In this document: positions 1 to 29,222 of the stretch, one piece after another
Position numbering within the stretch: the first letter of the stretch is position 1
Layout of the letters: every line of letters begins with the position of its first letter
Source of the DNA: Acanthaster planci
Taxonomy: Eukaryota; Echinodermata; Asteroidea; Valvatida; Acanthasteridae
NCBI RefSeq assembly: GCF_001949145.1
Contig: NW_019091385.1
Span: 3,202,059 to 3,266,058 of the forward strand
Direction: 5' to 3'
Length of the DNA: 64,000 nt
Made by a program: the position numbers and the translations under genes
Notes under the pieces: model-generated
Database searches by the model: none
Seen by the model: the letters and a program-made list of their open reading frames with translations, nothing else
Told to the model about the DNA's origin: nothing

Positions 1-109
1 CCGATCATCTACACCGGCCCGCACTGCGCTGGGGATCACCACGGTGCTGACCATGACCACTCTGATCGGCAACGCGGGCTCCTCGCTGCCCAAACTGTCC
101 TACATCAAG
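1..109 (+). CDS. Cys-loop receptor exon: M2 and M2-M3 linker (cut by window edge)
   Basis: The frame begins at base 2. It encodes the 0' arginine and M2 helix, then LPKLSYIK, and ends AAG before the donor gtctgg, phase 0. Anion selectivity is inferred from the PAR motif. Confidence 0.88.
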
Positions 110-2408
110 GTCTGGCATTCTTTTTGCTGGATGGTTTGACCAAGTTCATCAGCCGTAATTGAGCAACCGAAGTGGCCCTTATGCCTTTGCGTATGACGCG
201 AGCGTATTATCCATGCAGTGGTACGGTAAAGAGGCGCGCGTGTGGTTACAGTGGGTGGAGATTAGTGGATTTTTCTGTAGGTGTTTTCGGCTTAATCTTC
301 AGCGTCGTCTGTTTGCAAGAAAAAAAACATGCCAACCGTTTCGAAAACGTTATGATCCATTCATTGGTTTCTGTCCATGGCTCAGCTAATAGGCCTAATC
401 CTGATTTCTTCCTGCTTCAGCTCAGCGTGCTCTCGGATAAAAGGGTCGTTTGAAGCAAGATATGGGACGGAGAGCACCCCCCCCACACACACNNNNNNNN
501 NNNNNNNNNNNNNNNNNNNNNNNNNNNNNNNNNNNNNNNNNNNNNNNNNNNNNNNNNNNNNNNNNNNNNNNNNNNNNNNNNNNNNNNNNNNNNNNNNNNN
601 NNTGTACACCCGTCCAGTTTTACATACAAAGTGTGTACATTCCTTTTTCCACCTATGCGGGTAAATGCTCCTTTTTCTCCCACTAGGGTAACTCCTTCGA
701 GCTGGATATTTGATGATGCTTTCCTGTAGTGTTCCTCTTCATTTTGCCACAGGTAACCTTGACCCCAAAACGCCTCTAAAGCTGTTTTTTTCAGAGAGGA
801 GGGAACATTGTGTGGACGTGTGCTAGTCCACACAACGCCATCATACACTACATTACGTGGACTTCTTTTGTGCAAAGGTCCACACTATGTATGCCACGTC
901 TGCACACACCCTTGTGTTGGTCATTGTTTGTTCAAAATCTCAGGAATTCTTTTCAGACATCTAGGGGGGATGTGTTAGGTAACAATAGTCTAGAGTGTGT
1001 GTATATGGATTGGACATGTTGGGGGTTACCCTCCGTCCCATATCTTGCTGGGTATAAAAAAGGTACTTATTAGACGACAAGTTGCTATCTGAAGAGTGCA
1101 AATACGGTAAACATACAGCAAGTGTTCTTTACTTGTATTTTCCCTCGTAAGACTCACGCCGGTGTATGTAAAATGAGAACTAGAAACTGAAAACTGACGT
1201 TTCCCCGATATTCTCTTGATCTTTTTCCAGTCGTAGTTTGCATTGTTCACCTTTGTGTATTACACAATAATGATTTTTTAAAGATCTGCTCTCCTGAGCG
1301 AGCCACCCATAACTACATGTGATCTGCTCTGATTTGGCCTGTTCACGAATGTTTGACTCGTTTATGCATAAAACGGGCGATTCACAATAGTGCGCCTCCA
1401 AGAGTTTGGAACGCGTTGGCCAATCACAACGCGCAAACTCGGTCGACCCTTTTCAAACGCGCATTGGGTCGGTCGGTTTCGCGCATCGTGATTGGTCAAC
1501 GCGTTGCAAACTCTTGGAGGCGCGCTATTGTGAATCACCTGTATTACTGCACTGTCTCTGCAGGCGGTAGATCTCTACCTGGAGATGTGCTACTTTTTTG
1601 TCTTCGCGGCCTTGCTGGAGTTCGCTCTGGTCAGCTACTATGAGAAGTCGTGTTTTAAGGAGGCACGTCAGCGGCTGAAAGAGGCGGCAGAGAATGCCAA
1701 CTCCCCGGCGTCTAAGAGCTCTGGATCACCCAATAGTGTCTACAGCGTCGACAAAAGGCAGGATGAGATTGTGAGTATAAAGGTAGAAATCCTAAAGTAA
1801 CGATTTCAGGAGGCTTTTCCCTTTTTTCGTTTCTTTCCAAATAATTCTTCAAAATCCCACGCATGTCGGCTATATCCTAATCCTCCATTTTCGTGTTAAC
1901 ATTTCATGATTGAAAATGTAGTTGTTTAAACCAATTCTCATTTGTTTCTGTGAGTAGCTTGTTGATGAAAAGAGTTACGATGTGTTGTCAAGAATTAATT
2001 AATTGATAACTTTGTCTTGTGAACCTTTTTTCCCAGGAGATAACTTTTGTAAACGAGAATGCCTTAACGGCGGCCAACCTCTCCCGAACCGAGAGAGTCA
2101 ACCGAGGGGGTGCCAGGCGGAGCTCGTACATCCGTGCCGCGGAGCGCGGTCCACCGCCCACCCGGGCCTCCGCTAAGCAGCCCTCCACGCCCCGACAACG
2201 CCAGGAGGTCAGTCAGTGCGAGGAGATGTGTGGGCCCAAGTGTGCCGACTTCGGCGAGGTGGGCCTGGACCCGAGCAAGGTGGACATGAACTCCAGGAAG
2301 TTCTTCCCGCTAACGTTTGTGGTGCTGAAGATCGCCTACTGGGCTTACTATGTGACGGTGACAAGCGGTGGTGTGGACGACTTGATCGCTGATGTTGAAC
2401 AGTCATGA
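1..2408 (+). CDS. Cys-loop anion channel subunit, GABA-A/glycine receptor family, 3' part (exons 1-109, 1564-1770, 2037-2408)
   Basis: Three exons join in phase 0 and encode the last 228 residues of a pentameric ligand-gated channel subunit of the plasma membrane. The first exon carries M2: [16 protein letters not shown] matches the anion-selective filter of GABA-A, RDL and glycine receptors, and is followed by the M2-M3 linker LPKLSYIK. The second exon gives M3 ([17 protein letters not shown]) and the start of the M3-M4 loop. The third holds the rest of the loop, which is basic and Pro/Ser-rich, then M4 ([17 protein letters not shown]), ending at TGA 2406-2408. The N-terminal ligand-binding domain lies beyond the window, so the transmitter cannot be read. 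PART resembles alpha/gamma GABA-A subunits, while the M3 region looks more RDL or glycine-like. The intron after SYIK is absent from the minus-strand receptor, so the two are not recent duplicates. Family assignment is firm; subtype is not. Confidence 0.9.
454..1049. mobile_element. Inverted-repeat element interrupted by the assembly gap
   Basis: A perfect 19-bp terminal inverted repeat is visible at 454-472 and 1031-1049 (core CAAGATATGGGACGGAG). Inside are CA-rich sequence, the N run and a small hairpin near 811-833 (gtggac..gtccac). No transposase is visible, so it would be non-autonomous. Its true length is unknown because of the gap. Confidence 0.5.
493..602. other. Assembly gap (110 N)
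   Basis: A run of N follows a C-rich and CA-rich stretch. Any ORF crossing it is meaningless. Confidence 0.99.
1376..1540. mobile_element. MITE-like element, family A, copy 1
   Basis: About 165 bp with terminal inverted repeats of roughly 53 bp (about 48 matches by eye), starting GGGCGATTCACAATAG and ending CTATTGTGAATCACC. The inner part is rich in CG dinucleotides and contains two inverted CCAATCA / TGATTGG boxes. A second copy lies at 37803-37944. It has no coding capacity. The MITE class is inferred from size and structure. Confidence 0.7.
1564..1770 (+). CDS. Cys-loop receptor exon: M3 and start of M3-M4 loop
   Basis: 207 bp, phase 0 at both ends, between acceptor tctctgcag and donor gtgagt. 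It begins [14 protein letters not shown] and continues into a charged, Ser-rich cytoplasmic segment. Confidence 0.9.
2037..2408 (+). CDS. Cys-loop receptor last coding exon: M3-M4 loop and M4
   Basis: The acceptor is ttttttcccag and the stop is TGA at 2406-2408. The loop is Arg/Pro/Ser-rich with a CEEMCGPKC cysteine cluster. M4 follows, then a C-terminal tail of about 19 residues ([15 protein letters not shown]). Confidence 0.9.
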   Translation, partial: EITFVNENALTAANLSRTERVNRGGARRSSYIRAAERGPPPTRASAKQPSTPRQRQEVSQCEEMCGPKCADFGEVGLDPSKVDMNSRKFFPLTFVVLKIAYWAYYVTVTSGGVDDLIADVEQS

Positions 2409-4446
2409 CAACCCAGGCAGTTAGGGTTTTAATGCCTTGAATCTTGAAATGTGTTTTCAACCCGCTTATGTTTAAATGTTTAAGTATGTTCTAAAACAAA
2501 TCAGTGTACGTCATTGTTCGAATTTTCTTGCAAATATGCCGTAAAAATCCCAATCTCTTTTAATTGGAAAAAAATGTGTTTACAACTGTTTTCAGTGGAT
2601 CGCTAAGAAATTCCTAGCGTGTATGAGCGGCACAAGGTGGCGCTGTTTAAAAAATCTGCTACTCGCTTGCAGTAACGTCAGCGGCGATGTTTAAATTACA
2701 CGTTTGGTGAAAAAGTTCTGTAAAAAGTATTCAATCCTTGCAAAATCATTAACCAAGTTTGTTTCTTTGTTGTGTGATAACACTTTTGTTAATCTTCTCT
2801 AAGCATGGAATCAATTATCATCTCTGTGATGCAATGAATATCAGGTGGGAAAGGGGCAGGAATTTGGCAAAATTGGTCCCCCGCGGACGAATACTTCTAT
2901 ACTACTGCTAAAATGTTGTTTTGAAACTTGCTACAATTAAGCTTGCTTCTTGTAAACATCGAGCGAATTATAACTTCATGACAAATAAACTAGCATCTGT
3001 TTTACGGTCTGAAATTTAATTCCTGAGTTTTTCCAGAGTTTCCGTTTAAAGAACTGTAAAATTCAAAACATTACTATAATGATTAGGGTCAGGAAAAATG
3101 TATTAAACTGCAATTGTGAATTTGCTTTGCGCGTGTGATATTTTGATTGCCTTTCGTAATGCTCATCTTCGATGTCAGTGAGCCGTGTCCGTGCAAATGA
3201 CAGACACGTATGCACTTCACACCTCGGTCATCATTTTCTGCGCGTTCTGCCGGCGCTCAACCCTCTCTTCATTTTTCACAGTAAAGACCGTCCGTCACAT
3301 ATGCAGATCTTAACGACTCTGTGGATTCGCAGCTTATTTTTTCCTGTCTTTTTGGCCCGTGATTGCGGTGCTGAATTTTTTAGGGATAGGCATTTGTAAG
3401 TCACTGAATCGTTAAAATGAGCTCACTGACACGGTCTGAAGAGGGTCCCCGAATAAATTTTGTTCCCGATTCATAACGTTTTTATTCCGAAGTTTGTTTT
3501 TGTATTTTTTTTATATTACTCCGACTTTCCATTCAAATTTTCTGAAAACAGTTGTTAAATAATTGAAATCTGATCCGGAAGAGCGCAAGAAATGATGATA
3601 CTTGATTTCACTCTCCAGCGGAACAACAAACTCCTACTCAGGAAAGAAATCACAACATGCGGGTTGTTTATTTTTTCTGTGTTGAGGTCTAGTTTTTTCT
3701 GTAAACCAATGGATTGAAAAAATTTCTGAGAGATGATAAAAAACAAGTTCTTATTTCACTCCAAGTTTGGAAGATCGGAAATCATGCCTAGAGTGGGACT
3801 GAAATAATTATGAAGAAATTACCGACCGGTAGCTGGCTACAGGACGTCTAAGCATTCATAATGCGGGTTTTTTTCGCCTGCTGACATGCCACAATCTGGG
3901 ATATTTTTCATAATCTCTCCCTCCTCATAGTTGCACGGTCCGCACTCCCGCCGGGACCACAAGTCTAATTTGACTGCAGAGCGCGCGCATCCATAACCCT
4001 GTGCAACCCGGTGCGACGAAGGCGTTCATGCTTGCTTCACCGACGGCGTCTACAATATCCGCTGCGCATTACTGACCAAATTACTGTCTGAATAATATAT
4101 GAGACGAAACCTCTTCGCTCACCCCCCCCCCTTGCTCATCGTGATTTCCAGACATCAAATTCCAAACCTCGTGGGCTAGGCAGCGGTGAAAGCTCTGTAT
4201 TTCCTCAAGCGGCCTGCCGACGGTGCGCGTGTCATACGACGCTCAATGTTCAAAACCGTGCCAAAACCTCAACAGCACATTTCGGAATCTTTCTCGTAAA
4301 TGCAGCTGACGTGTCCTTAAACGCCACGTGAAAACTGGTGGTTAAGTCCAACACCAAGAATTTCTATTGTGAACGCGACCACAGGCGGTGCAGAAGAAGG
4401 CGACACCAGAGGGTTCAGCTTAGTTCGTCTACCACCCCTGCCTAAA
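2409..4446. other. Spacer between the Cys-loop receptor and the glutamate receptor
   Basis: Holds the 3' UTR of the first gene and the presumed promoter and 5' UTR of the second. An 11-bp inverted repeat (TGTCAGTGAGC, 3173-3183 and 3421-3431) may mark an old 259-bp element. No coding exon is recognised. Confidence 0.6.
2984..2989 (+). promoter_or_regulatory. Candidate polyadenylation signal of the Cys-loop receptor gene
   Basis: AATAAA about 575 bases after the stop codon, followed by T/G-richer sequence. It is a clear AATAAA in the 3' flank, but use is unproven. Confidence 0.35.
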
Positions 4447-23228
<18,782 letters not shown>

Positions 23229-23418
23229 TGGCGCCCTCAACAGTTGGTAGACCAAGCCCATTGCTGCGAACAGGAAAAGTTCCTGAGGGGGAACAAGTAG
23301 TCCCTGCATCTTTTTGAGCAAGATGAAATAAAAAAGAAAGATGTGTCTATAAGACTCAAGTGGATAAAATACATTATTGTGGTGTTAGGTCTAGCTTTGC
23401 GATTGTAGCGGCATGATA

Positions 23419-23424
23419 AATAAA
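23419..23424 (+). promoter_or_regulatory. Candidate polyadenylation signal of the glutamate receptor gene
   Basis: AATAAA 190 bases after the stop, followed by GTGCTTGTGTGTTTCTG, a good GU-rich downstream element. A second AATAAA lies at 23327-23332. Confidence 0.6.
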
Positions 23425-25786
23425 ACACTGTGCTTGTGTGTTTCTGTTGTTTTGATTGGTTTGGTGTTGAATTTGTGTCAGTTGCTTAACTAAGGAGAAT
23501 TAAAGATGTGCTTTTTTGTGTGATGAGTTCTTCCAATTTATACGCCATCTTCATATAGTTGAAGACTGAGGTGTATTGTTGAGTGCACAGCTTGTGGATG
23601 GAGTGCAAAGCCTAATTAATTTGACATTGGACACCCATTAGCTAGTACATGTAATTGTGGAACTTTGAGTGGATGGACTCCTCCACAGTATACTCAAGGA
23701 GCTTGCTCCATTCAGTTGTCATTTTGCTTATGATTCGGCTGTTCTGGGTTCTCAGAATCCCCCCCCAGCAGGCGTCACCTGGCTTGTATTTTCAATTTCC
23801 TTCAGAACTGAAGTGAGCAACATTGCTCGTGCAGCCTTGCTCCGCCTGCAGCCGGTGACTCTCTAGTTGGGTACTACTGAGGGCGCCTCAGCTGCACGAA
23901 GACGACGTCACAGCCTCGGCCCTGGTCTTAGTGTCTCAATCAGACGATCGTCATTGTAGATATAGCATGGAATTGTCGATAGATCGAACAAATAGTGAAA
24001 TTAACATGACGTAGAAACCTGCCCTGAAGGCAGTTGATGAAAATTTTAAATTCCGGAATCGGGGAAGGTGAAAAGTTAGAATTTCAAATTGTGTAAATTT
24101 GTACGTGCAATGTAACCCACCTGGAAGAGAGAGAATTTAATAGTTGCTTTCAACTGGCTTTGAAGGCACCAGATGGCTGGCGTATATATACCGTGTACAG
24201 AGTAAATATGCCAAGTGGCTTTGACTATTTATACTAGATCAACTGCTGATTCTACTGGTAGAAATCTTTGTTGCACATTTTTTTATTGTACTGTGAGGTT
24301 CTTTATTCTTATACCCTTCTTCTCTGTCAAAACAGTTTCTTACGTTTGCTTTTTGAATGACTTTTAATTATTCTAGTTAGCTTTATTGTAGTTTATTCGA
24401 AGTTGTCTGGCAAAGTGTGCAAGGTCTAGGAAGGCGTGCAAGCCGACTCCAGTGCGGCCTTCAAGTGCTGTCTGCAACTTGGGGCATTTTGATAGTCGTA
24501 TCTGCCAAATCTGTAAATGAGGATTACCGAAGCCGACAGAATGAAAAACGCTTCACAGACACCAGGACTCTGATGTTGGGTTTTTGAAATTGCGGGAAGA
24601 AAGACCCTCTATCACAATCTAAAGACGGTAGTCATTCGGTGTCCTTGATACGCCCGGATGGCATGACGCTGTACATCCCGCAGGCATTGGGATCACAATT
24701 GATCCCAAAGTCCAAATGATCGGTCGGGGGAATGAGCGTTAAAATGAACAACTATGACCGTTGAAAGAGTTGGAGCAGAAATCATGCTCTGTAATGAACT
24801 CTCTGCCTAACCTCAAAAATACAGCAAGGTTGAGCGCTGGTGGTGAGGAATATTATGGCAGCGTGGTTAAACCCCCAAAATAAGAGCACTGTCGATGTGA
24901 GTACTTGTACCTCTCATGGCAAGATACATGGACTTCATTAAGTTTCAATAAAGGCCTTGAAGATGTTCAACTGCACAATACAAAAGTTTTGATACACGAA
25001 TGTCAGACTTGTGTCTGCCGATATGGAGTGGGGCTGTTGCCGACTGGCCAAGTCGCAATTGTCTGTGTCGGTGTGGGAGTTACAAATCCCCATTTTCTAT
25101 GACACTAGGAGCAGCCCGGTCATCTGCTTTGTCGTAGTTGAACTTACATATATTGACACGTTGTGCTAATACATATACATGTATTGAAAATGTTTATCAT
25201 ATAAAATTGAACTCTTACCACGATTTCTTGCGTATCGAATATTCTTAACAATGCATTGTTAGGCAGACACGGCAACACAGGGGTATGTGTCAAATGCATG
25301 TGGTTAATTGTATCCACTGATTTGATGGCGTAGTCTGTTTACGAAACTCCATCTTAAGTTAGTTCTTTTGATACTTTTTTTTAAGAGCCCGAACCGCTTC
25401 AATCTTTGTATCACCGTATTGCACCACAGTGCTGAACGTCTGTTGATTGTACATTATAGTTAGTACTGTTTGTTAGAGAAAGTTTTTATTTTGTCTTGTG
25501 GAAAAAGTCTGAACAAAAAATTCACCCTTCACACCAAAACCTTTCAATCTAATCAATTCAGATCTGTTGTTATTACATCTTGTCAATTGCAGTATGAAAT
25601 AAAGACAAAACAATTCATATTTGTACAAATGTGTAACCTTTATTGTAAAACAACGTTTATCATCAGACTGGTTTTGAGTGCCTATCACCATTCAGCATCA
25701 GCCGTATTGTGTTTCTCTTTCGCACTTTTAACCTGTCTGCAATTTCGTCTACATCTGTCTGTTCGTTGGGAGGGTTGTCTGGCTGT

Positions 25787-25846
25787 CTGTCTTTATGTAT
25801 CCCTTCTGGTCTGTCTTTATGGAGCCCTTCTGGTCTGTCTCTATGG
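25787..25846. repeat. 24-bp tandem repeat, 2.5 copies
   Basis: Unit CTGTCTTTATG(T/G)A(T/G)CCCTTCTGGT starts at 25787, 25811 and 25835. Confidence 0.85.
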
Positions 25847-28580
25847 CACGTACAAGTTCGTCAGTTTTAGTATTCTGAATACATTTAGGTTCTGAATACG
25901 TTCGCCCATTGAAGTCGATTCCAGCTTCCATCTGTCGATCTTGTGGAATCATTGCTGTGTTTGGTCACTAATGATTGTTTGGGGGTCTTACGAAGCTTTG
26001 CAAGAGAACAGAAACCTCGTGTATAGGCATACGATTTCAACCCCACCGTCGGTCTCGTTGCCATCTGTCCGTCTATTTTGTCAAACCATTTAGAGAAAAA
26101 AGTCCTCTGTCCGATGTGATCGTAGTTTTTTGTCCAAATATCAGCCAGTCCGTCCGTCACTTAGTCAACTTTGAGAAATAGATGACCAAGCTTTCAAAAT
26201 TAGGAATTATGAATTATATTTAAAACGGCAACAAGGACAATGGTTTAGGGTAAAGCATTTCATCTTTAGTCCTAAATTGAATGCTTAAGACTTCTATTCG
26301 ATCGCGGGTTTGAAATATTGAAATAATTTCTTTATTACTCTAGAATATTGAAAAAGTAACCCGTTTTCGGTTCGGTCTTAAAAAGTTGCCCGAAAAATTT
26401 GGCGGGAAACCTAATATTTATCTCTTCAAACCGCCAGCCTATTTACTGAAAACCTTGAAAATACTGTCGTTTTATGGTTTTCACTGAAGGCAACTCCTTG
26501 GAAAAGTGGTATTTAATTATTTAGTCTTTTTCATTAGGTTTTGCCGTGATGAAAATATCACGGTACATCTGTTCTGGTTTTGTTTTTTCTTTGCAGGAAA
26601 ATTGATGTCAGTTGATTATTTAACAATTTTCAAAATGGTTACGCTACAGGGAGAACGCGGGGTTTGGGAGACTGTATCTAATTATTGAATAAATCCACTG
26701 GAAGTTTATAGTGGATATTTTCCCGAACTTTTCTTTGGTTGTTATAAATAGAGATGTTGATTTGTCACGAGTAAAATGTTCATGCTCTTAGACGTAGCTA
26801 CACTTTTACACATTTATCCCATCAATGTCTTTAGCAAGTACATTAATTCATGTTAAACACGCTGGAAATGAAAGTTCCATAACTGTTTGACTTTGACATG
26901 AATATTGAGTTTGTTACATGAAAAATTGCAGGTTGCGCACAATATTTTCAAAATTGAATTTGGATGGTCACACCTTTGTACTTCACGCATTACTTACTTG
27001 TATTGAGTGAAACAAAACATTCGTCGTTCTTGAAAAAATTTTACCATCTTCCATGCGGCATTTTCCGTGTTCCTCAGTGATATCTAGCAAAACCCCGCCT
27101 CAGGGCATAAAACTATGGCCCTACGAAATGGGTTACATCCTGGAAAGGAGAACACATAGGCCTATTTGAACAGTGACTGGGAAAAAAGAGATCGTCTCAC
27201 TCGAAGCGGCGCATTTTCGAGTAAAGAAATTAACATTTTTTGACCACGGCATTTGGTTAACTCATTCGCCGTTGGAAGTACCATTTCGTGCAATAATTCT
27301 AAAGGACGGAATTTCAATAGTGTGGAGTTCATGATCCGTTCGATTCTTGGTCTTGGGAACAAGTCACTTCAAACATGTTTGTCTCGACATATATATTTTT
27401 TTTACAATTACTGTACATCAGCTTGTTGCAAACGGAAGCAAAACAACATCGATGTAAATCAACATGAACACATTGCTCTCAACGTTAAAAATGCCAGCGG
27501 AAGATTGATACTATTTAGATTCGCATCCCATTCGTGTTATCTCCAATAGACAATGGACAATCCAAGTATGTACTTCATAGTTTGTACCAATGAACATGAC
27601 CTTAAAAAAGTTCGAAAGAGACAATGTTTAGTTGCATAAATCCTTTTCAAACAGCAACATTTTTAAAGGAATGCACTTGAAATGAAGAAGCGCACGTCAG
27701 TTTTAACTCCTTGATATTAAAAGCAATTCAGTTGTACGATAAACTTTCCCACATATTTTTCTGTATAAGCTACTATAAAGACAGTATATACTTACAAAAC
27801 CTACTTATGTTTTCAAAACCTGGAAGTAATATTTCACACTTTTTAAAATGAAATGTATAAAGGTACTGTCCACAATCTCGAAGCACTAAAAATTATGTCG
27901 AATGCTTGATTTGTTCTTGTTTGTATTTTTAAAAAGACTGTCGGTTTGCACGGGATTTTAAATTCGTTATTTTAAAATCTGACTGTAGCATCTTGTAGGT
28001 ATTGTCACTTTTTAGTTAGTACAGTTATTTACACGTTTTTACCATTATATTCTTTGTATTGCAAATATACTTAAAATTGCATTTAGACAGGCAATTGTAT
28101 TGAATTCGCATTGAACTTTCTTTATCTTTTGAGTCGACTTTTATGGACGTTTGTTGATGTTTTGTGACCCGAAGATATTCACTGTTCGTCTTGAATGGTC
28201 AACATCAAATAATGATAGCACTCAGAAATATCACCAAACATTTACACTGCAGTAGAGCTGTTGGTAAAGGAAGGAGTAGTACGGCCATTTTGTGTCCACT
28301 GTTTCATGTGAACCCATGTACGCTGGGGAACATAATGGCGTAGCGGTGTTTTCGCTGTGTACTTTCATATACATTCTATTCATCATCCAAGGAGCGTTTA
28401 CGTTGGTTTTACTGTTTACTTGTCAGTAATGCATTCATTTTTGTAGAAGATGTGGCACACTTTCTCAACTGACCATAATAATCTGAGTCCCTGGAGAGAA
28501 AGTGAAGAGTTAAATTTAAAAGCATTTTATCTTCACAGACATAATGGGCACCACGATGTTGTTCATGGTCACTATCGAGT

Positions 28581-28586
28581 TTTATT
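28581..28586 (-). promoter_or_regulatory. Candidate polyadenylation signal of the GABA-A receptor gene
   Basis: AATAAA on the minus strand, 220 bases past the stop, followed by TG-rich sequence. A GACCCGA / TCGGGTC inverted repeat lies just upstream (28623-28661). Confidence 0.5.
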
Positions 28587-28805
28587 ACAGCCCTCCGTAG
28601 CTGCATGACATTTTCTTTTTTTTGACCCGATTAATTTTGGTCGGGTACTTGGTCGGGTCATGGGTTCACTGAGTCTGGCACACATGTGCCACTCTGGTTT
28701 CCCCTTGAAATCCTGTGCGTGAACAGTCGCAATCTCAACCTCAAGTTCACGTCCTGTCGGTCCGTGGAAGAAAAAAAATGGGGTAACCTATCCCCCTCCC
28801 GCTTA

Positions 28806-29222
28806 TCACTCTGTCCAGGTCTGATTGTTTTTCCACTGTTGTTGCCACATCAAATACACACTCCAGTAGACGATATTGAAAATCACGAAAAGACAAGGAA
28901 ACAAGATCCGGGCATAGGTGTCTATGATGTGGACGTTGCGGACCGCTGGCAGGCGGACGCGCACCGTCCGCCGCCGGAAGGTCGAGTTCCGTGCCCGGCC
29001 AGAGCTGCCGGGGCCAAACCAAGGCGGGGTGTGCCGATAGTTGGTGCCGCTGGACCGCCGACGCACCTTGCCGCCCGTGCAGGATGGTTTCCGCACAACA
29101 TGGCCGTCGCCTTCCAGTCCGTTGAGCCTATTCATAGGAATCTCTTCCGTTACCATGGCTTCAGTCTCATCGCTGGTACCCCGTTGTGACAATCGTTGAC
29201 CGATATTCTGGTTGTACTGCAT
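28806..29222 (-). CDS. GABRB-like: GABA-A receptor exon 9: intracellular loop and M4
   Basis: Begins at the acceptor tatgtacag with MQYNQNIG, phase 0. A basic loop contains KVRRRSSG, a possible kinase site like the RRRSS of vertebrate beta subunits. [16 protein letters not shown] is M4. It ends WTE then TGA. Confidence 0.93.
   Translation of the reverse strand: MQYNQNIGQRLSQRGTSDETEAMVTEEIPMNRLNGLEGDGHVVRKPSCTGGKVRRRSSGTNYRHTPPWFGPGSSGRARNSTFRRRTVRVRLPAVRNVHIIDTYARILFPCLFVIFNIVYWSVYLMWQQQWKNNQTWTE

Larger units (their letters stand above)
110..1563 (+). other. Intron of the Cys-loop receptor, rich in inverted-repeat elements and an assembly gap
   Basis: No coding exon is seen. It contains an inverted-repeat element that includes the N run (454-1049) and a second short inverted-repeat transposon (1376-1540) that ends 23 bases before the acceptor tctctgcag. 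Confidence 0.75.
23229..28805. other. Spacer between convergent genes, including both 3' UTRs
   Basis: 5.6 kb, AT-rich. Apart from polyadenylation signals and a small 24-bp tandem repeat (25787-25846), I see no gene. The 141-codon frame at 25470-25895 partly reads through that repeat. Confidence 0.65.

Noticed and set aside
382-875. Open frames crossing the N run
   Set aside because: They exist only because N is translated as X.
28686-29189. 167-codon plus-strand frame
   Set aside because: Shadow of the minus-strand M4 exon, in the wrong direction.
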